A DNA stretch of 7,722 bases from Bacillota bacterium (GTDB taxonomy: Bacteria; Bacillota; UBA4882; UBA8346). The position numbers and the translations under genes are program-made. The notes under the pieces were generated by a model. That model searched no databases. It was given only the letters and a program-made list of their open reading frames with translations, and had not been told where the DNA came from. Positions within the stretch are counted from its first letter, which is position 1. Each line of letters starts with the position of its first letter. The DNA is taken from positions 1 to 7,722 of the forward strand of contig JAEZKW010000373.1 in assembly GCA_023415375.1 (NCBI GenBank), given 5' to 3'. Shown here piece after piece: positions 5,205 to 7,722 of the stretch.

Positions 5205-6641
5205 ATGAGAAACCCTATTCACTTTCCCCACAGTAAAAAGGTTCAAATCGATGATACTTCCCAGAAAAATAGTGGCTATCGGCAATTGTTAGACTCCATT
5301 GGTTTCGGGGTATTGATGGTGAGTGCCGAGACGCACCATATTGTATATGTTAATGATGCGGCAGTAAAAATCATTGGTCAATCCAAGGAACAGATAATAG
5401 GAACTTTATGCCATCAATCCGTATGTCCGGCAGAAAACGGGAAATGTCCAATCACTGATTTGGGGCAGAGTGTAGATAACACGGAACGGATTTTAATTAA
5501 ATCAAACGGCCAAAGAATCCCGGTGATTAAAACAGTTATTCCAATTGTCCTTCAGGGCGAAAAACTACTAATCGAAAGTTTCATCGATATCACTGAACGC
5601 CGAAAAATTGAAGACCAATTGAAATATGATTGTTTAACCCAATTATTTAACCGGAACTATTTTGAACAAGAAATGATCCGCTTGGGACTCGGTAATCAAC
5701 CTGTAGGTATTATCGTTTGTGATATTGACGGACTTAAGTTGATTAATGACACCCTTGGGCATGTAAAAGGCGATGAATTACTCAATCAAGCCGCAGCCAT
5801 CATTAAGAAATCGTGTCCGGAAAAAGATCTTATCGCCCGTATTGGCGGTGACGAGTTTGTAATCTTATTGCCCGATGGGACCCAGACGGAATTGGAGGCG
5901 ACTTGTAAGAAAATTTGTGATGCTTTGGCCCGGCATAACATCGAAAATCCCTGTGCGACTTTAAGCCTTTCCATTGGTTCTTGTTTGCGCGATCACGGTC
6001 GGAACGTCAATGAGACTTTTCAGGAAGCAGATAACATCATGTATCGCCAAAAACTCCATCATGGTCAAAGCGCCCGAAATGCCATATTGCAAGCCCTAAT
6101 AAAAGCATTAGATGCCCGGGATTTCATAATCGAAGGTCACGTCGAACGAGTCGGAAAATTGGGCGTCAGATTCGCCAGAACCATTCATTTATCGGAAAGC
6201 CAAATTTCAGATATTTGCTTACTTAGTAAATTTCATGATATCGGTAAAGTGGGAATTCCGGATAATATTCTATTTAAAGAAGGAACTCTGACTGAAAGCG
6301 AACGTTCCCTAATACAATCCCACTGTGAGATCGGCTATCGTATCGCTCGTTCAGCCAACGACATCAGCCACATCGCTGATTTAATTTTGAAACACCATGA
6401 ATGGTGGAATGGTAAAGGATATCCTCTAGGAATCCAAGGGGAAGAAATCCCCATTGAAAGCCGCATTATCGCTATAGTGGATGCTTATGATGCAATGATA
6501 AGCGACAGGCCTTACCGAAAGGCAATGGCTCCCAAAGAAGCCATTGAAGAACTTAGGTCTTTCTCAGGAACACAATTTGATCCCCAATTATTAAAAATAT
6601 TTATTGATATGGTAAAGCATGATTCTTGTAAATTGTTATAA
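5205..6641 (+). CDS. PAS-GGDEF-HD-GYP cyclic-di-GMP signalling protein
   Basis: A 478-residue cytoplasmic sensor with domains in the order PAS (about 25-135), GGDEF (140-288) and HD-GYP (292-475). GGDEF domains make cyclic-di-GMP and HD-GYP domains hydrolyse it. The GGDEF core is intact (GGDEF 214-218, metal Asp173 in CDIDGLKLINDTLGH), so cyclase activity is possible. The inhibitory RxxD site is lost, with Pro205 where Arg is expected (PEKD). HD-GYP motifs are complete: His312 (EGHVERV), HDIGK (344-348), HHEWWNGKGYP (397-407) and DAYDAM (426-431), so it should be an active phosphodiesterase. The PAS domain carries a Cys cluster, Cys69-x4-Cys74-x6-Cys81 (LCHQSVCPAENGKCP), suggesting redox or metal sensing. 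No membrane segments. A good RBS and its own promoter mark a separate unit. Net direction of activity cannot be read from sequence. Confidence 0.93.
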   Translation: MRNPIHFPHSKKVQIDDTSQKNSGYRQLLDSIGFGVLMVSAETHHIVYVNDAAVKIIGQSKEQIIGTLCHQSVCPAENGKCPITDLGQSVDNTERILIKSNGQRIPVIKTVIPIVLQGEKLLIESFIDITERRKIEDQLKYDCLTQLFNRNYFEQEMIRLGLGNQPVGIIVCDIDGLKLINDTLGHVKGDELLNQAAAIIKKSCPEKDLIARIGGDEFVILLPDGTQTELEATCKKICDALARHNIENPCATLSLSIGSCLRDHGRNVNETFQEADNIMYRQKLHHGQSARNAILQALIKALDARDFIIEGHVERVGKLGVRFARTIHLSESQISDICLLSKFHDIGKVGIPDNILFKEGTLTESERSLIQSHCEIGYRIARSANDISHIADLILKHHEWWNGKGYPLGIQGEEIPIESRIIAIVDAYDAMISDRPYRKAMAPKEAIEELRSFSGTQFDPQLLKIFIDMVKHDSCKLL

Positions 6642-6711
6642 AGGTTCTGTGGTCCGTCCTTCTTTGAACAAATTATAAATTTCTAAAAACTAAACATGGG
6701 GGTTGATTTTG

Positions 6712-7665
6712 ATGTTCGATGTGGTGGCTATGGGAGAATTATTAATTGATTTTACGCCATCCGGTCTATCGACTTCCGGAAATCAGTTATTTGAGCAAAA
6801 TCCCGGGGGTGCACCGGCTAATGTACTCGCCTCTATGGCTAAATTGAACAAAAAATGTGCGTTTATCGGAATGGTCGGTCATGATCAGTTTGGAGTTTTT
6901 CTAAAAGACGTCCTTCAAGATATTGGAATCGATATCCGAGGCTTAAGACAATCAAAGGAATATCATACGACCCTGGCCTTTGTCCATCTAACCTCCGATG
7001 GTGATCGCTCCTTTAGTTTTTACCGGAATCCCGGCGCCGATATGATGCTGAGGCCCGAAGATTTAGATTTTGAAGTCATTGGGCAAGCAAAAATATTTCA
7101 TTTCGGCTCGATTTCTTTAACAAGCGAGCCTGCCCGGAGCGCCACGCTTGCAGCCGTTAAATTTGCAAAGGCTCAAGGTAAGCTGGTCTCTTACGATCCA
7201 AATTATCGACCTCTATTATGGCCTTGTAAGGAACAAGCTGTAGAGATGATGAAAAGCGGTCTGGAATATACGGATATTTTAAAAATTTCCGAGAATGAGT
7301 TGGAGTTACTTACTGGAACGACTGATTTGGCTAGAGGTTCCGCTCTCCTGTATAAGATGGGGATCAGTGTAGTTCTTGTTACTTTGGGTTCTGAAGGATG
7401 CTATTACTCTTATCAGGGTGGAAGTGGCAAAATACCGGCATTTCATGTCGATACGATTGATACCACTGGCGCTGGAGATGCTTTTTTAGGCGGGGTTTTA
7501 TATTGGTTCAGCCAATTCAACCTACTGGAAATTCAAAAGTTGGATTTGGATGAATTTATTAAAATAATTACTTTCGCAAATGCCGTGGGGGGGTTAACAA
7601 CGACCCAAAAAGGCGCCATCCCAGCCTTGCCAAGCTTAAAGGAAATTACCGAATTAATAAAATAA
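6712..7665 (+). CDS. PfkB-family sugar kinase, fructokinase-like
   Basis: A 317-residue ribokinase-family enzyme that probably phosphorylates fructose with ATP to give fructose 6-phosphate. N-terminal GELLIDFTP and GGAPANV (32-38) fit the sugar-binding region of bacterial fructokinases. The C-terminal signature DTTGAGDAFLGG starts at Asp250, with catalytic base Asp256 and the anion hole GAGD. SYDPNYRPLLW (160-170) and KISENELELLTG (191-202) also match fructokinases. Length is normal. The ATG at 6712 is preferred: GGGGG (6698-6702) lies 9 nt upstream, while the in-frame TTG at 6703 and 6709 are too close to it. It is 70 nt after the cyclic-di-GMP gene, with no terminator between and no strong promoter seen, so it may be read through from that gene. 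No sucrose or fructose transport gene is in the window, so other sugars (for example 2-keto-3-deoxygluconate) cannot be excluded. Confidence 0.9.
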   Translation: MFDVVAMGELLIDFTPSGLSTSGNQLFEQNPGGAPANVLASMAKLNKKCAFIGMVGHDQFGVFLKDVLQDIGIDIRGLRQSKEYHTTLAFVHLTSDGDRSFSFYRNPGADMMLRPEDLDFEVIGQAKIFHFGSISLTSEPARSATLAAVKFAKAQGKLVSYDPNYRPLLWPCKEQAVEMMKSGLEYTDILKISENELELLTGTTDLARGSALLYKMGISVVLVTLGSEGCYYSYQGGSGKIPAFHVDTIDTTGAGDAFLGGVLYWFSQFNLLEIQKLDLDEFIKIITFANAVGGLTTTQKGAIPALPSLKEITELIK

Positions 7666-7694
7666 GGTATATCATGTACGACCCCGCAATGGTT

Positions 7695-7703
7695 TGGTAT
7701 AAT
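7695..7703 (+). promoter_or_regulatory. Extended -10 promoter for a gene beyond the right edge
   Basis: TGGTATAAT is a perfect extended -10 (TGn plus TATAAT at 7698-7703). The -35 position has no clear match, as often happens with extended -10 promoters. No terminator was seen after the sugar kinase, so the downstream gene could also receive read-through. Confidence 0.45.
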
Positions 7704-7722
7704 AATAGCAAAATCTTTTGCC

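Overview
The window looks like chromosome from an AT-rich, low-GC Gram-positive bacterium, most likely a spore-forming Clostridia (Peptococcaceae-like). The grounds are strong Shine-Dalgarno sites, frequent TTG starts, U-tailed intrinsic terminators, an AprX-type subtilase and a PAS-GGDEF-HD-GYP protein. This is inference; there is no rRNA or other marker to fix the taxon. I see no phage, IS, CRISPR array or tRNA.

Layout. (1) 1-1390, minus: an S8 subtilisin-like protease running off the left edge. (2) 1391-1798: a gene-poor stretch ending in a candidate SigK-type promoter. (3) 1799-2209, plus: a small NlpC/P60 cysteine peptidase, converging on (4) 2206-2601, minus: an unrecognised 131-residue protein. 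The two stop codons share the bases TTAA. (5) About 2700-3260, minus: very small genes. They are a 42-residue one-helix membrane peptide with its own good promoter, a 60-residue hypothetical, and a frameshifted ~43-residue reading frame bounded by a 15-bp direct repeat and carrying a strong RNA hairpin. (6) 3365-4174, plus: a protein built from two tandem S-adenosylmethionine-decarboxylase (SpeD) folds. The first copy has lost its catalytic residues and the second keeps them. (7) 4267-5007, plus: a NodB-type polysaccharide deacetylase, followed by two intrinsic terminators. (8) 5205-6641, plus: a PAS-GGDEF-HD-GYP cyclic-di-GMP protein. (9) 6712-7665, plus: a PfkB-family fructokinase-like sugar kinase. 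(10) A likely promoter at the right edge for a gene outside the window.

How it fits together. Most genes appear to be separate transcription units with their own signals, not one operon. A recurring thread is envelope or spore biology. The NlpC/P60 enzyme and the deacetylase both lack a visible signal peptide. Each is preceded by an AC-N16/17-CATAnnnTA motif, which matches the Bacillus SigK (late mother-cell) consensus. I infer, without proof, that both may act on the spore surface from the mother-cell side. The most unusual protein is the tandem SpeD-like one. The most unexplained DNA is the small-ORF region at 2700-3260.
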